Positions 14,599 through 22,778 of a stretch of 64,000 bases of DNA are shown here, one piece after another. The translations under genes were made by a program, and so were the position numbers. Position 1 is the stretch's first letter. The number at the start of each line of letters is the position of its first letter. Location: assembly GCF_014207135.1 (NCBI RefSeq), contig NZ_JACHCC010000006.1:41124-105123 (forward strand). Direction: 5' to 3'. This DNA comes from Pedobacter cryoconitis. Lineage in GTDB: Bacteria > Bacteroidota > Bacteroidia > Sphingobacteriales > Sphingobacteriaceae. The notes beneath the pieces are model-generated. The model saw only the letters and a list, made by a program, of their open reading frames with translations, did no database searches and was not told the origin of the DNA.

Positions 14599-14784
14599 TT
14601 AGTTATTCCCACCACCCCCGAATATTTTGCTGAGTACCCAGATAATCAGGGCAAGTATAACCACAATTATAATTATACCAGACCAGACTCCGGCTTTAAA
14701 TATGCCCTCAATCAATTGACAGCTGCTTAATGTGGTCATCACTAAAGCGACAAGTGCCAGTGGAAGATATCTTTTGCTATTCAT
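14599..14784 (-). CDS. Small lipoprotein with one membrane helix and a Gly-rich tail
   Basis: This 61-residue protein has a lipoprotein signal with lipobox LSSC (Cys22), a short QLIEGIFKAGVWSG stretch, a very hydrophobic helix (IIIIVVILALIIWVLSKIF) and the tail GGGGNN. Proteins of this shape are common in Bacteroidota. In databases some carry the name phosphatidate cytidylyltransferase, which a protein this small cannot justify. Function unknown. It follows the FKBP gene by 55 bp on the same strand and faces dciA. Confidence 0.75.
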   Translation of the reverse strand: MNSKRYLPLALVALVMTTLSSCQLIEGIFKAGVWSGIIIIVVILALIIWVLSKIFGGGGNN

Positions 14785-14839
14785 AATAGGTTGCTTTATA
14801 TTTTCAGAACAAACTATTCTCAGAATGGTTTTGGAAATA

Positions 14840-15559
14840 TTACTTAGCGTTTATCTTGATTAATTCAATTTCAAAAATCAATGTACTGTAAGGTGGAATG
14901 TCCTGACCGGCTCCACGCTCACCATAAGCCAGGTTAGCAGGGATGAAAAATTTGTATTTTGCGCCCGGGGACATCAGCTGTACACCTTCTGTCCATCCTG
15001 GAATAACGTGGTCAAGAGAAATGGAAAGGGGCTCTTTTTTATCGTAAGAACTATCAAACTGTTTTCCGTTCAGTAAGGTACCTTTGTAGTTTACCTGTAC
15101 GTTATCTGTCGCTGTCGGTTTTTGGCCTGCTCCAGGTGTAATCACCTGGTACTGTAAACCACTGCTGGTAGTTTGTATGCCCGGGGTCTTTTTATTATTG
15201 GCCAGGAAGGTATTGCCTTCTGCAATCTGGGTAGCGTATTTAGCCTGGGTAATTCCTTTAAAAAGATTTCCGATAGCCTTCTGTGAGTTTTCCTGGCTTA
15301 ATAAAGGTGTTTGTCCCTGATAGACATCTTTTAATCCTTTGATCAGTAAATCATAGTTTAAAGTTGTTACACCATTACTTTTCAGGCCCGTAGCCATCGA
15401 AAGACCGAAAGCATAACTTGCCGAGTCGGTCAGACTTGTCATTTTTACCGGGGCCACAGCTGTTTTTACTGTTGCTTTTTTTACTGGTTTACGTTTAGTT
15501 TGTGCAGTTACCGCATAAGCGCAAAATGGGATAAGGGCGGTAATAAATAATTTCTTCAT
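14840..15559 (-). CDS. Exported FKBP-type peptidyl-prolyl cis-trans isomerase (FkpA/Mip-like)
   Basis: The 239-residue protein has a signal peptide (about 1-19, ending in AVTAQ), a Lys-rich segment, an N-terminal helical dimerisation domain with the ASYAFGLSMATGLKSNG start typical of FkpA/Mip proteins, and a C-terminal FKBP domain (about 130-239). The FKBP domain shows VQVNYKGTLLNGKQFDSSYD, VIPGWTEGVQLMSPGAKYKFFIP, LAYGERG and STLIFEIELIKI. It should catalyse proline isomerisation and act as a folding helper in the periplasm. It lies 112 bp beyond ndk, behind a terminator, so it has its own transcript. A second, different FKBP lipoprotein is at 17314. Confidence 0.93.
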   Translation of the reverse strand: MKKLFITALIPFCAYAVTAQTKRKPVKKATVKTAVAPVKMTSLTDSASYAFGLSMATGLKSNGVTTLNYDLLIKGLKDVYQGQTPLLSQENSQKAIGNLFKGITQAKYATQIAEGNTFLANNKKTPGIQTTSSGLQYQVITPGAGQKPTATDNVQVNYKGTLLNGKQFDSSYDKKEPLSISLDHVIPGWTEGVQLMSPGAKYKFFIPANLAYGERGAGQDIPPYSTLIFEIELIKINAK

Positions 15560-15621
15560 TAAATTGAATTGGTTTTGTTGTTAATTCAGGTCAATACTTG
15601 CCCGGAGGAAAAAATCAGGGC

Positions 15622-15650
15622 AAAAAATAAGCACCCTTTTGAGGTGCTTA
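15622..15650 (-). terminator. Intrinsic terminator after ndk
   Basis: On the minus strand AAGCACC pairs with GGTGCTT around a 7-nt loop and is followed by TATTTTTT. It begins 22 bp beyond the ndk stop codon. Confidence 0.8.
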
Positions 15651-15671
15651 AAAATTCTTGTTTAGCAAAAA

Positions 15672-16091
15672 CTAAAAACGTTCAGCAGCAGTGAAGAAGA
15701 AATCTCCTTCGATTGCAGCATTCTCATCCGAATCAGATCCGTGAACAGCATTAGCATCGATAGATTTTGCATATTTCTGACGGATAGTACCTTCAGCTGC
15801 TTCAGCTGGGTTTGTAGCACCGATCAGTTTTCTGAAATCTTCTATTGCATTGTCTTTTTCAAGGATCGCAGCTACGATTGGTCCTGAAGACATGAAGCTA
15901 ACTAAATCACCGTAGAAAGGACGATCTTTGTGAACTTCGTAGAATTTACCAGCAGTCTCAGCTGTTAGTTTAGTGTATTTTAACGCGATGATTTTGAAAC
16001 CAGCAGCAGTAATATCATTGATAATTGCACCGATATGTCCATTTGCTACTGCATCTGGCTTAATCATTGTAAATGTTCTGTTTGTAGTCAT
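15672..16091 (-). CDS. ndk: Nucleoside diphosphate kinase
   Basis: Ndk transfers the gamma-phosphate of ATP to nucleoside diphosphates through a phospho-histidine. The 139 residues include [10 protein letters not shown] near the start and the active-site motif [12 protein letters not shown] with His117. The length is normal. The ATG at 16091 is 19 nt past the promoter element TAGTTTTG (16111-16118). The gene is monocistronic, closed by a terminator at 15622-15650, and divergent from the DHH phosphoesterase gene. Confidence 0.98.
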   Translation of the reverse strand: MTTNRTFTMIKPDAVANGHIGAIINDITAAGFKIIALKYTKLTAETAGKFYEVHKDRPFYGDLVSFMSSGPIVAAILEKDNAIEDFRKLIGATNPAEAAEGTIRQKYAKSIDANAVHGSDSDENAAIEGDFFFTAAERF

Positions 16092-16110
16092 TATAGTGTT
16101 ATTTGTTTTG

Positions 16111-16118
16111 CAAAACTA
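16111..16118 (-). promoter_or_regulatory. ndk: -7 element TAGTTTTG for ndk
   Basis: The minus strand reads TAGTTTTG, a full match to TAnnTTTG, 19 nt before the ATG. Confidence 0.55.
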
Positions 16119-16177
16119 CATTTTCTACTGATAATATTAAACATCAAATTTAAACAAGCTCTTAATCATTAAATTAT

Positions 16178-16185
16178 TAGATTTG
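16178..16185 (+). promoter_or_regulatory. -7 element TAGATTTG for the DHH phosphoesterase gene
   Basis: It is a full match to TAnnTTTG with 12 nt before the ATG at 16198. The divergent ndk element lies about 60 bp away, so the two promoters share a short back-to-back region. Confidence 0.55.
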
Positions 16186-16197
16186 TAGCGAAAAATT

Positions 16198-17208
16198 ATG
16201 CTATCCCTTTCCGAACTTAAAACACTGCTGGCAACGCCGCAGAAAATTGTAATTACGACACACCATAAACCTGATGGCGATGCTATGGGCTCTTCTTTAG
16301 GGCTATATGCTTATCTGATCCAGAAAGGCCATCATGTAAAAGTAATTACCCCGACCGACTATCCTTATTTTTTACATTGGCTGCCTAATAACGCTGACGT
16401 AATCATTTATACAGAAGCTAAAGAGCAGTCAGAACAACTGGTTGCTGATGCAGCCCTTGTATTTTGTCTGGATTTCAACACACTGAGCCGTATCAATGAA
16501 CTGGGTGAAGTTATCCGCAGTTCTTCTGCTTATAAGATCATGATTGATCATCACCTGGATCCTGAGGATTTTGATGATTACAGACACTGGAGTATCAACG
16601 CCTGTGCAGCAGCCCAGCTGGTTTACGACTTCATTGTCAATGAACTGGATGATGCAGCACTGATGAATAAGGATATTGCAACCTGTTTATACACGGGAAT
16701 TATGACAGATTCAGGATCTTTCAGATTCCCTTCTGCTACTTCCGAAGTATATCGCATAGGTGCTGATCTGATTGATGCAGGTGCAGAACACTGGCGTATC
16801 CACCAGCTGGTCTATGATAATGCAACAGAAAACCGTTTGCGTTTCCTGGGAAATTGTCTGACCAATAAACTGGAAATTATCAGAGAGTTGAATACAGCTA
16901 TCATCACGGTTACTGCCGAAGAACTCAAACGTTTCAACATTGTTACCGGAGATACTGAAGGCATTGTTAATTATGCACTTTCGATTAACGGGATCAGGCT
17001 TGCTGCCTTTATTATTGAACGGACGGATAAAGTTAAATTGTCGCTGCGTTCAACAGGTGATTTTCCAGCTAATGAAATCTGTAAAAAGTATTTCAACGGA
17101 GGTGGGCACAGGAATGCTGCCGGTGGATATTCTGACAAAAATCTGGAAGACACAATAGCTTATTTTAAATCTATTCTGCCGGATTACAAAACACTATTAT
17201 TACAGTAA
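16198..17208 (+). CDS. DHH/DHHA1 phosphoesterase, NrnA-like (oligoribonuclease / pAp phosphatase)
   Basis: The 336-residue protein has the DHH-domain metal motifs in order: THHKPDGDAMGSS (about 21-33), DFNTLSR, the eponymous MIDHHLDP, and in the DHHA1 domain GGGHRNAAGG near the C-terminus. NrnA-type enzymes degrade nano-RNA two to five nucleotides long and dephosphorylate 3'-phosphoadenosine 5'-phosphate; related enzymes hydrolyse cyclic dinucleotides. No DNA-binding or CBS domain is attached, which favours NrnA over the GdpP type. The enzyme is cytoplasmic. An FKBP lipoprotein gene follows after 105 bp. Confidence 0.88.
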   Translation: MLSLSELKTLLATPQKIVITTHHKPDGDAMGSSLGLYAYLIQKGHHVKVITPTDYPYFLHWLPNNADVIIYTEAKEQSEQLVADAALVFCLDFNTLSRINELGEVIRSSSAYKIMIDHHLDPEDFDDYRHWSINACAAAQLVYDFIVNELDDAALMNKDIATCLYTGIMTDSGSFRFPSATSEVYRIGADLIDAGAEHWRIHQLVYDNATENRLRFLGNCLTNKLEIIRELNTAIITVTAEELKRFNIVTGDTEGIVNYALSINGIRLAAFIIERTDKVKLSLRSTGDFPANEICKKYFNGGGHRNAAGGYSDKNLEDTIAYFKSILPDYKTLLLQ

Positions 17209-17313
17209 AAGAAAAAACAATCAAATAAAATTAAGCGTGTAAGCATATATTGTATAAATTGCAGGATTGCCGAAGCGTAATTGAGAAACAAAAAACAACA
17301 ACTATAAATTCAA

Positions 17314-18306
17314 ATGAAAAAAACATTAGTAATTCTTTTTGCTGCCACACTTGGTTTAGCGGCTTGTAACAACTACAAAAAAGGTCCGGGAGGCCTGATG
17401 TATACAATACACAAGACTGAAGGAAAAGACAAAATCGTTGAAGGTGATATCATCAAAATCAATGCAATTCAAAAAACTGAAAAAGATTCAGTAACCAGCA
17501 GTACTTATGACATTCAGCAGCCAGCTGTATTCCCTGTATCTAAAAAACAATGGGCAGGAGATATCTCTGACGCTCTAATGTTATTAGCTGAAGGTGACAG
17601 TGCGACATTCAAAATTGACCTGGATTCAATGGCTAAATATTCAAATCAGCCGAAACCAGCTACTCAAAAAGATAAATACATGGTTTTCACTGTGAAAATC
17701 GAAAAAGTAATGCACAAAGCTAAAGGTGAAGCTGATTCAACTTTCCAGAAAAAAGCTACTGAGTTTTTCCAGAAAGACTTCCAGGCTACTGTTGCTAAAC
17801 ATAAAGCAGCTGAAGGTGGAAAAATCAAAAAATTCATTGAAGAAAACAAACTGAAAGTACAAACTACAGCTTCTGGTTTACAATATGTAATTACAGCTCC
17901 TGGTGATGCACAAAGAGCGACACCAACTGATACTTTGATGGTAAACTACACTGGTAAATTACTAACTAAAAAATCAGATGGTAAAGAAAGTATTTTTGAT
18001 ACAAGTATCGAAAAAGTAGCTAAAGAATCAGGTAAATTCAACCCGATGGCAAAATATGGTCCTCGTCCGTTCACCATCGGAAGAGCAATTCCAGGATTTG
18101 ACGAAGGTTTGAAACTGATTGGTAAAGGTGGAAAAATCACATTGATCATTCCTTCGAGCCTGGCTTATGGTGAAGGCGGAATGCCTCAGGGTGGTATCAC
18201 TCCATTCTCTCCATTAGCTTTTGAGGTTGAAATCACTGACATCAAAAAACCTACAGGTGCACCTGTAGCTGCGCCGGTTATGACAGCGCCTACAGCTAAA
18301 AAATAA
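17314..18306 (+). CDS. FKBP-type peptidyl-prolyl isomerase lipoprotein
   Basis: The 330-residue protein has a lipoprotein signal (MKKTLVILFAATLGLAAC, Cys18). An N-terminal, divergent FKBP-like half follows (about 25-135, with KIVEGDIIKINAI and MLLAEGDSATFKI), then a Lys-rich helical linker and a canonical C-terminal FKBP domain (about 185-310). The C-terminal domain shows LMVNYTGKLL, FTIGRAIPGFDEGLKLIGKGGKITLIIP, LAYGEGG and LAFEVEITDI. The tail is Ala/Pro/Thr-rich. It is probably an outer-membrane-anchored folding factor. The gene is followed 24 bp later by a strong terminator. Confidence 0.9.
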   Translation: MKKTLVILFAATLGLAACNNYKKGPGGLMYTIHKTEGKDKIVEGDIIKINAIQKTEKDSVTSSTYDIQQPAVFPVSKKQWAGDISDALMLLAEGDSATFKIDLDSMAKYSNQPKPATQKDKYMVFTVKIEKVMHKAKGEADSTFQKKATEFFQKDFQATVAKHKAAEGGKIKKFIEENKLKVQTTASGLQYVITAPGDAQRATPTDTLMVNYTGKLLTKKSDGKESIFDTSIEKVAKESGKFNPMAKYGPRPFTIGRAIPGFDEGLKLIGKGGKITLIIPSSLAYGEGGMPQGGITPFSPLAFEVEITDIKKPTGAPVAAPVMTAPTAKK

Positions 18307-18330
18307 GTAAGATTTTAATTTAATGAAGAA

Positions 18331-18361
18331 CCCTGTCCGGATTACCGGACAGGGTTTTTTT
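18331..18361 (+). terminator. Intrinsic terminator after the FKBP lipoprotein gene
   Basis: CCCTGTCCGG pairs exactly with CCGGACAGGG around ATTA and is followed by T7. The tatD -7 element starts only 3 bp beyond it. Confidence 0.92.
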
Positions 18362-18363
18362 AT

Positions 18364-18371
18364 TAACTTTG
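18364..18371 (+). promoter_or_regulatory. -7 element TAACTTTG for tatD
   Basis: It is a full TAnnTTTG match, 4 nt before the ATG at 18376, predicting a leaderless mRNA. The -33 position would fall inside the preceding terminator hairpin, where no TTG is seen. Confidence 0.5.
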
Positions 18372-18375
18372 CTCT

Positions 18376-19143
18376 ATGTTATTAACTGACACACACACGC
18401 ATTTATATTACGAAACAGAAGAGGAAAAACAGGCTTTACTCTTTCAACGCTGCTTCGAAAATAAGATAGAGCGTTTATTTCTGCCTAATGTAGATATTTC
18501 TTCCATTGCTAAAATTGACGATCTGGTTAGCAAATATCCCGATAATTGTTTTGCGATGGCCGGTTTACATCCCTGTGAAGTAAAGGAAGGGTATACTGAA
18601 ATTCTTGCTGAGATCTATGAAAGTATTGCTGACAGGAAGATTTATGCTATCGGAGAGATCGGCATTGATCTTTACTGGGATAAAAGTACTTTAGCCATAC
18701 AGCAATTAGCTTTCCTTGAGCAGATCAAATGGGCCAAGGCATTGAAACTTCCTATTGTCATTCACTGCAGAGAAGCTTTTGATGAAGTATTCGAAATACT
18801 GGAAGCTGAAAAAGGAGATGAACTGAGAGGAATCCTTCATTGTTTTACAGGTAATCTGGAGCAGGCGAACAAAGCTATAGAACTAGGATTTTATCTGGGA
18901 ATAGGAGGTGTAGTCACTTATAAAAAAGCAGGGCTGGATGAAGTGCTTTCGCATGTTCCGCTGGAACATCTGGTACTGGAAACGGATTCGCCTTATCTGG
19001 CACCGGTGCCTTACAGAGGAAAACCTAACGAAAGCAGTTATCTCATTCATATTGCACAGAAAGTTGCAGATATCTATCATATTCCAGTAGAAAAGGTAGC
19101 TGAAGTAACAACAGCTAATTCAATCAAAATATTTAACGTTTAG
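18376..19143 (+). CDS. TatD-family metal-dependent DNase
   Basis: The 255-residue TIM-barrel hydrolase has the N-terminal metal motif DTHTHL (His7, His9), AIGEIGIDLYWDKS, IVIHCREAF, the HCFTG motif, and ETDSPYLAPVPYRGKPNES near the C-terminus. TatD enzymes act as metal-dependent 3'-5' exonucleases or deacylase-like hydrolases. The length is normal. The asparaginase gene begins 6 bp after the stop, so the two genes probably form one operon. Confidence 0.93.
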   Translation: MLLTDTHTHLYYETEEEKQALLFQRCFENKIERLFLPNVDISSIAKIDDLVSKYPDNCFAMAGLHPCEVKEGYTEILAEIYESIADRKIYAIGEIGIDLYWDKSTLAIQQLAFLEQIKWAKALKLPIVIHCREAFDEVFEILEAEKGDELRGILHCFTGNLEQANKAIELGFYLGIGGVVTYKKAGLDEVLSHVPLEHLVLETDSPYLAPVPYRGKPNESSYLIHIAQKVADIYHIPVEKVAEVTTANSIKIFNV

Positions 19144-19149
19144 CTTTAC

Positions 19150-20166
19150 ATGACAAAAATTCTCATTATCTATACAGGTGGAACTATCGGTATGGTCAAT
19201 AATCCTTTAACGGGTTCATTAATTCCTTTTGACTTTGAGCAGATTCAGCAGAATGTGCCCGAACTGGCCCGGTTAAATTATCATCTTTCTGTGCATTCCT
19301 TTGATCCGATCCTGGATTCCTCTAATATGGATCCTGTGATCTGGGCGGAGCTGGCCAGGATTATTGAAGAAACCTATGATGAATATGATGGATTTGTTGT
19401 GCTGCATGGCTCGGATACGATGGCTTATACTGCTTCTGCATTGAGCTTTATGTTAAAGAACCTGAATAAACCGGTAGTACTTACAGGGTCACAGCTCCCG
19501 ATAGGAGAGATCCGGACTGATGCCAAAGAAAACTTAATTACGGCACTGGAAATTGTAGCGACCAAGAATAATGGAAAGGCCATGGTACCTGAGGTTTGTA
19601 TCTATTTCGATTATCAGTTGTTCAGGGGTAACCGTTCGATTAAATATAATTCAGAGAAATTTGAAGCTTTCCAGTCTCCAAATTACCATATCCTTGCCGA
19701 GGCAGGAGTGAATCTGTCTTTTTATAATAATTATATCAATGAGCTGCCGCTGGAACCTTTACAGGTTCAGTCAAATTTTAATGCCAATATTGGTGTGTTA
19801 AAATTATATCCTGGAATTACTGCCCAGGCAGTACAGGCAATCACCAGGTCTTCTGTAGATGCTATTGTACTGGAAACCTTTGGATCGGGTAATACAACCA
19901 CTGCTTCCTGGTTTATTGACAGTTTGCAGGAAGCGATCGATCAGGGAAAATTAATTGTTGATATTTCACAGTGCCAGGGTGGTTCTGTTGAACTGGGAAA
20001 ATATGAAACCAGTAAGAAGCTACAGCAAATGGGGATCATCAGCGGATTTGATATGACATTTGAGGCTACAGTAACTAAATTGATGTACCTGATGGGACAG
20101 AATCTGACAAATACTGAAATTGCGTCTTTAATGGAACAATCGCTGAGAGGTGAGTTAACTGTTTAG
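19150..20166 (+). CDS. ansA: Type I (cytoplasmic) L-asparaginase
   Basis: The 338-residue enzyme hydrolyses asparagine to aspartate and ammonia. The two threonine-containing catalytic motifs are present: YTGGTIGM (Thr12 in the first) and HGSDTMAYTASAL (Asp89-Thr90 in the second). There is no signal peptide, which fits the low-affinity cytoplasmic type I form. It follows tatD by 6 bp. A promoter-bearing intergenic region of 141 bp separates it from the next gene. Confidence 0.93.
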   Translation: MTKILIIYTGGTIGMVNNPLTGSLIPFDFEQIQQNVPELARLNYHLSVHSFDPILDSSNMDPVIWAELARIIEETYDEYDGFVVLHGSDTMAYTASALSFMLKNLNKPVVLTGSQLPIGEIRTDAKENLITALEIVATKNNGKAMVPEVCIYFDYQLFRGNRSIKYNSEKFEAFQSPNYHILAEAGVNLSFYNNYINELPLEPLQVQSNFNANIGVLKLYPGITAQAVQAITRSSVDAIVLETFGSGNTTTASWFIDSLQEAIDQGKLIVDISQCQGGSVELGKYETSKKLQQMGIISGFDMTFEATVTKLMYLMGQNLTNTEIASLMEQSLRGELTV

Positions 20167-20187
20167 CATTCGTTTAATTAAAACTAC

Positions 20188-20195
20188 TATTTTTG
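20188..20195 (+). promoter_or_regulatory. -7 element TATTTTTG upstream of the MBL-rhodanese gene
   Basis: It is a full TAnnTTTG match but lies 112 nt before the ATG at 20308, so the leader would be about 108 nt. The leader contains no structure I recognise beyond a short GAAGCTTC palindrome. Confidence 0.4.
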
Positions 20196-20307
20196 TATAG
20201 TATTGAAGAGATGAAGGATAATTAGCTTACTTTTGAGTCTGGTAATAAATGATGAGGAAGCCGGATGTTTAATCATTCATGGAAGCTTCATAACCGATAA
20301 ATAACAA

Positions 20308-21723
20308 ATGAAGATAGAGCAGATTTATACAGGCTGTCTGGCAGAGGCCGCCTATTATATAGAGAGTAATGGCGAGGCAGCAATCATTGACCCTTTACGT
20401 GAGGTTCAGCCTTATCTTAAAAAGGCAAAATTAGCCGGTGCTACTATAAAATATATTTTCGAAACGCATTTTCATGCAGACTTTGTTTCTGGACATGTTG
20501 ATCTTGCCCGGCAATCGGGTGCGAAAATTATTTACGGACCAACAGCACAGACAACTTTTGATTCTTATATAGCTGAAGATGGAGAGATCTTTAAAATAGG
20601 AGATCTGACCATTCAGGTTTTACATACTCCGGGACATACTCCTGAGTCTACCACTTACCTGTTAAGGGATAAAGAAGGTAAGCCTTATTGTATTTTTACA
20701 GGCGACACTTTGTTTATTGGTGATGTAGGCCGGCCTGACCTTGTACAAAAAGGGGCACAGACAGCTGAAGAGATGGCCGGTACATTATACGATTCCCTGC
20801 ATTCAAAAATTCTTTCTCTACCAGATCAGACCCTGGTTTATCCGGCCCATGGAGCTGGCTCTGCCTGTGGTAAACATATGAGTAAAGAAACATTCGATAC
20901 ACTGGGACATCAGAAAGAAGTTAATTACGCCTTAAAGGCATCCAGCAGAGAAGATTTTATCAGACAGGTAACGGACGGGATTTTACCTCCGCCGCAGTAT
21001 TTTGCGAAAAATGCAGCAATCAATAAAAATGGTTACGAAAGTTTTGCCCAGGTCAGAGAAAAGGGGTTAATCCCGATGCTTCCTGAAGAATTTGAGGCAA
21101 CAGTAAATCATGCCGGAGCGCTGATTATCGATACCAGAGACCCTCAGGAATTTGCTAAGTCATTCATTCCTTCTTCTATTAATATTGGTTTAAACGGACA
21201 GTTTGCCCCATGGGTTGGTGCCCTGGTGACTGATCTGAAACAACCTTTATTATTGATCGTCGAAGAAGGCAAAGCCGAAGAAGCAATTACGCGTCTGGCA
21301 AGAGTTGGTTACGACGAAACTATAGGTTATCTTGAAGGTGGTATCACAGCATGGCTCAACGCAGGTAAGGATGTGGAGAGCATTGACTCTGTCTCTGTGA
21401 CTGATTTTGAAGAAATAGTCCTGACCCAGCCGGATGTAAAGATACTTGATGTGCGTAAACCAGGCGAATATGAAGCCGGGCATTTAGAATGTACACTTAC
21501 GCGTCCTTTGGACTATATCAACGACTGGACAGGTGAGATCAGTCCAACGGAAACTTATTATATCCATTGTGCGGGCGGTTACAGATCTATGATTGCTGCT
21601 TCTATTTTAAAAGCGCGGGGTGTTGTGAATGTTATCGATGTTCAAGGGGGATATGCCGCTATCCGGTCAACGGCCTTGAAACGTACGGATAGCTCTGCTT
21701 CAGCAAAAGAAATCAAACACTGA
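20308..21723 (+). CDS. MBL-fold hydrolase fused to two rhodanese domains (persulfide dioxygenase / sulfurtransferase-like)
   Basis: The 471-residue protein has an N-terminal metallo-beta-lactamase domain (about 1-240) with metal ligands in THFHADFVSGH (His54, His56, Asp58) and later HTPGHTPES and TGDTLF. This is the ETHE1/CstB type that oxidises persulfides with a single iron. Two rhodanese domains follow. The first (about 260-350) has no Cys where the active site should be (LLLIVEEGKAEEA) and is presumably structural. The second (about 370-465) keeps Cys421 in HCAGGYRS. The gene sits 7 bp upstream of ypdA, which links sulfane-sulfur handling with bacillithiol. The exact reaction is inferred from the family. 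Confidence 0.88.
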   Translation: MKIEQIYTGCLAEAAYYIESNGEAAIIDPLREVQPYLKKAKLAGATIKYIFETHFHADFVSGHVDLARQSGAKIIYGPTAQTTFDSYIAEDGEIFKIGDLTIQVLHTPGHTPESTTYLLRDKEGKPYCIFTGDTLFIGDVGRPDLVQKGAQTAEEMAGTLYDSLHSKILSLPDQTLVYPAHGAGSACGKHMSKETFDTLGHQKEVNYALKASSREDFIRQVTDGILPPPQYFAKNAAINKNGYESFAQVREKGLIPMLPEEFEATVNHAGALIIDTRDPQEFAKSFIPSSINIGLNGQFAPWVGALVTDLKQPLLLIVEEGKAEEAITRLARVGYDETIGYLEGGITAWLNAGKDVESIDSVSVTDFEEIVLTQPDVKILDVRKPGEYEAGHLECTLTRPLDYINDWTGEISPTETYYIHCAGGYRSMIAASILKARGVVNVIDVQGGYAAIRSTALKRTDSSASAKEIKH

Positions 21724-21730
21724 TCAGCTG

Positions 21731-22696
21731 ATGGAAGAATATGATGTACTGATCATTGGTTCAGGTCCTATTGGCATGGCATGTGGTATAGAAGCAAAAA
21801 AGGCCGGACTGAGTTATATCATTGTAGAAAAAGGAGCGCTGGTAAACAGTCTGTATAATTACCCTGTTTTTATGACCTTTTTCTCAACTTCTCAGAAACT
21901 GGAAATCGGCGGGGTTCCTTTTGTCAGTATCAGTCCTAAACCAAACCGTAATGAAGCTGTAGAATACTATCGCCGGGTGGCAGAAAAATTTGATCTGCAG
22001 ATCAATCTTTTTGAAAAAGTAGAGGAGGTTCTAAAAACATCAGCATATCATTTTGAAGTTAAAACTTCCAAAAGAAGCTATAAAACCAGAAATGTAATTA
22101 TATCTACCGGATTTTATGATGTCCCTCTGCTGATGGATATTCCAGGTGAAAACCTGCCAAAAGTTGCACACTATTATAAAGATCCGCATTTATATGCTTT
22201 TCAGGATGTCGTTGTGATAGGAGCAAATAATTCTGCGATTGATGCAGCACTTGAAACTTACCGCAAAGGAGCCAGGGTTACTTTAGTTGTCCGGGGCCCG
22301 GAAATAGGTTCCTATGTGAAATACTGGGTTCGTCCTGATATAGAAAACAGAATCAAAGAAGGTGAAATCACTGCCTATTTTAATGCGGAAGTTGTCTCTA
22401 TACAGGAAGATAGTGTAACGATCAGAACACCAGAGAAGACCTTTACCCAGAAGAATGACTTTGTAATTGCCATGACGGGCTATAAACCAGATTTTGGGAT
22501 GTTGAAAAAGTTAGGTGTGCAGTTGGAAGGTGAATCTTCAGCAACACCGGTCTATAACCCGGAAACGATGGAAACTAATCTTCCCGGGCTGTATCTTGCA
22601 GGTGTAGTTTGCGGGGGTATGGATACGCATAAGTGGTTTATTGAAAACTCCAGAGTTCATGCAGAACAGATCTTTAAACACATCACTGAAAAGTAA
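21731..22696 (+). CDS. ypdA: YpdA-family FAD/NAD(P)-dependent bacillithiol disulfide reductase (putative)
   Basis: The 321-residue flavoprotein has an N-terminal FAD dinucleotide motif (IGSGPIGMACGIEAKKAG) and a second nucleotide-binding site near 155-185 (VVIGANNSAIDAALETYRKGA). The YpdA-typical stretch LVNSLYNYPVFMTFFSTSQKLEIGG is seen, split here between residues 36 and 60. YpdA reduces bacillithiol disulfide with NADPH. Unlike thioredoxin reductase, no CxxC redox pair is visible, as expected for the family. It is encoded 7 bp after the MBL-rhodanese gene and is almost certainly cotranscribed with it. Confidence 0.88.
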   Translation: MEEYDVLIIGSGPIGMACGIEAKKAGLSYIIVEKGALVNSLYNYPVFMTFFSTSQKLEIGGVPFVSISPKPNRNEAVEYYRRVAEKFDLQINLFEKVEEVLKTSAYHFEVKTSKRSYKTRNVIISTGFYDVPLLMDIPGENLPKVAHYYKDPHLYAFQDVVVIGANNSAIDAALETYRKGARVTLVVRGPEIGSYVKYWVRPDIENRIKEGEITAYFNAEVVSIQEDSVTIRTPEKTFTQKNDFVIAMTGYKPDFGMLKKLGVQLEGESSATPVYNPETMETNLPGLYLAGVVCGGMDTHKWFIENSRVHAEQIFKHITEK

Positions 22697-22751
22697 TAAG
22701 CGTATTTATCAATTTTAAAATTTCATTAAAGCAGAATTAGCTGAATTTAGT

Positions 22752-22759
22752 TAAGTTTG
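22752..22759 (+). promoter_or_regulatory. -7 element TAAGTTTG for the polyprenyl synthase gene
   Basis: It is a full TAnnTTTG match, 19 nt before the ATG at 22779. Confidence 0.5.
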
Positions 22760-22778
22760 CAAATATTTTCAAACCTGA

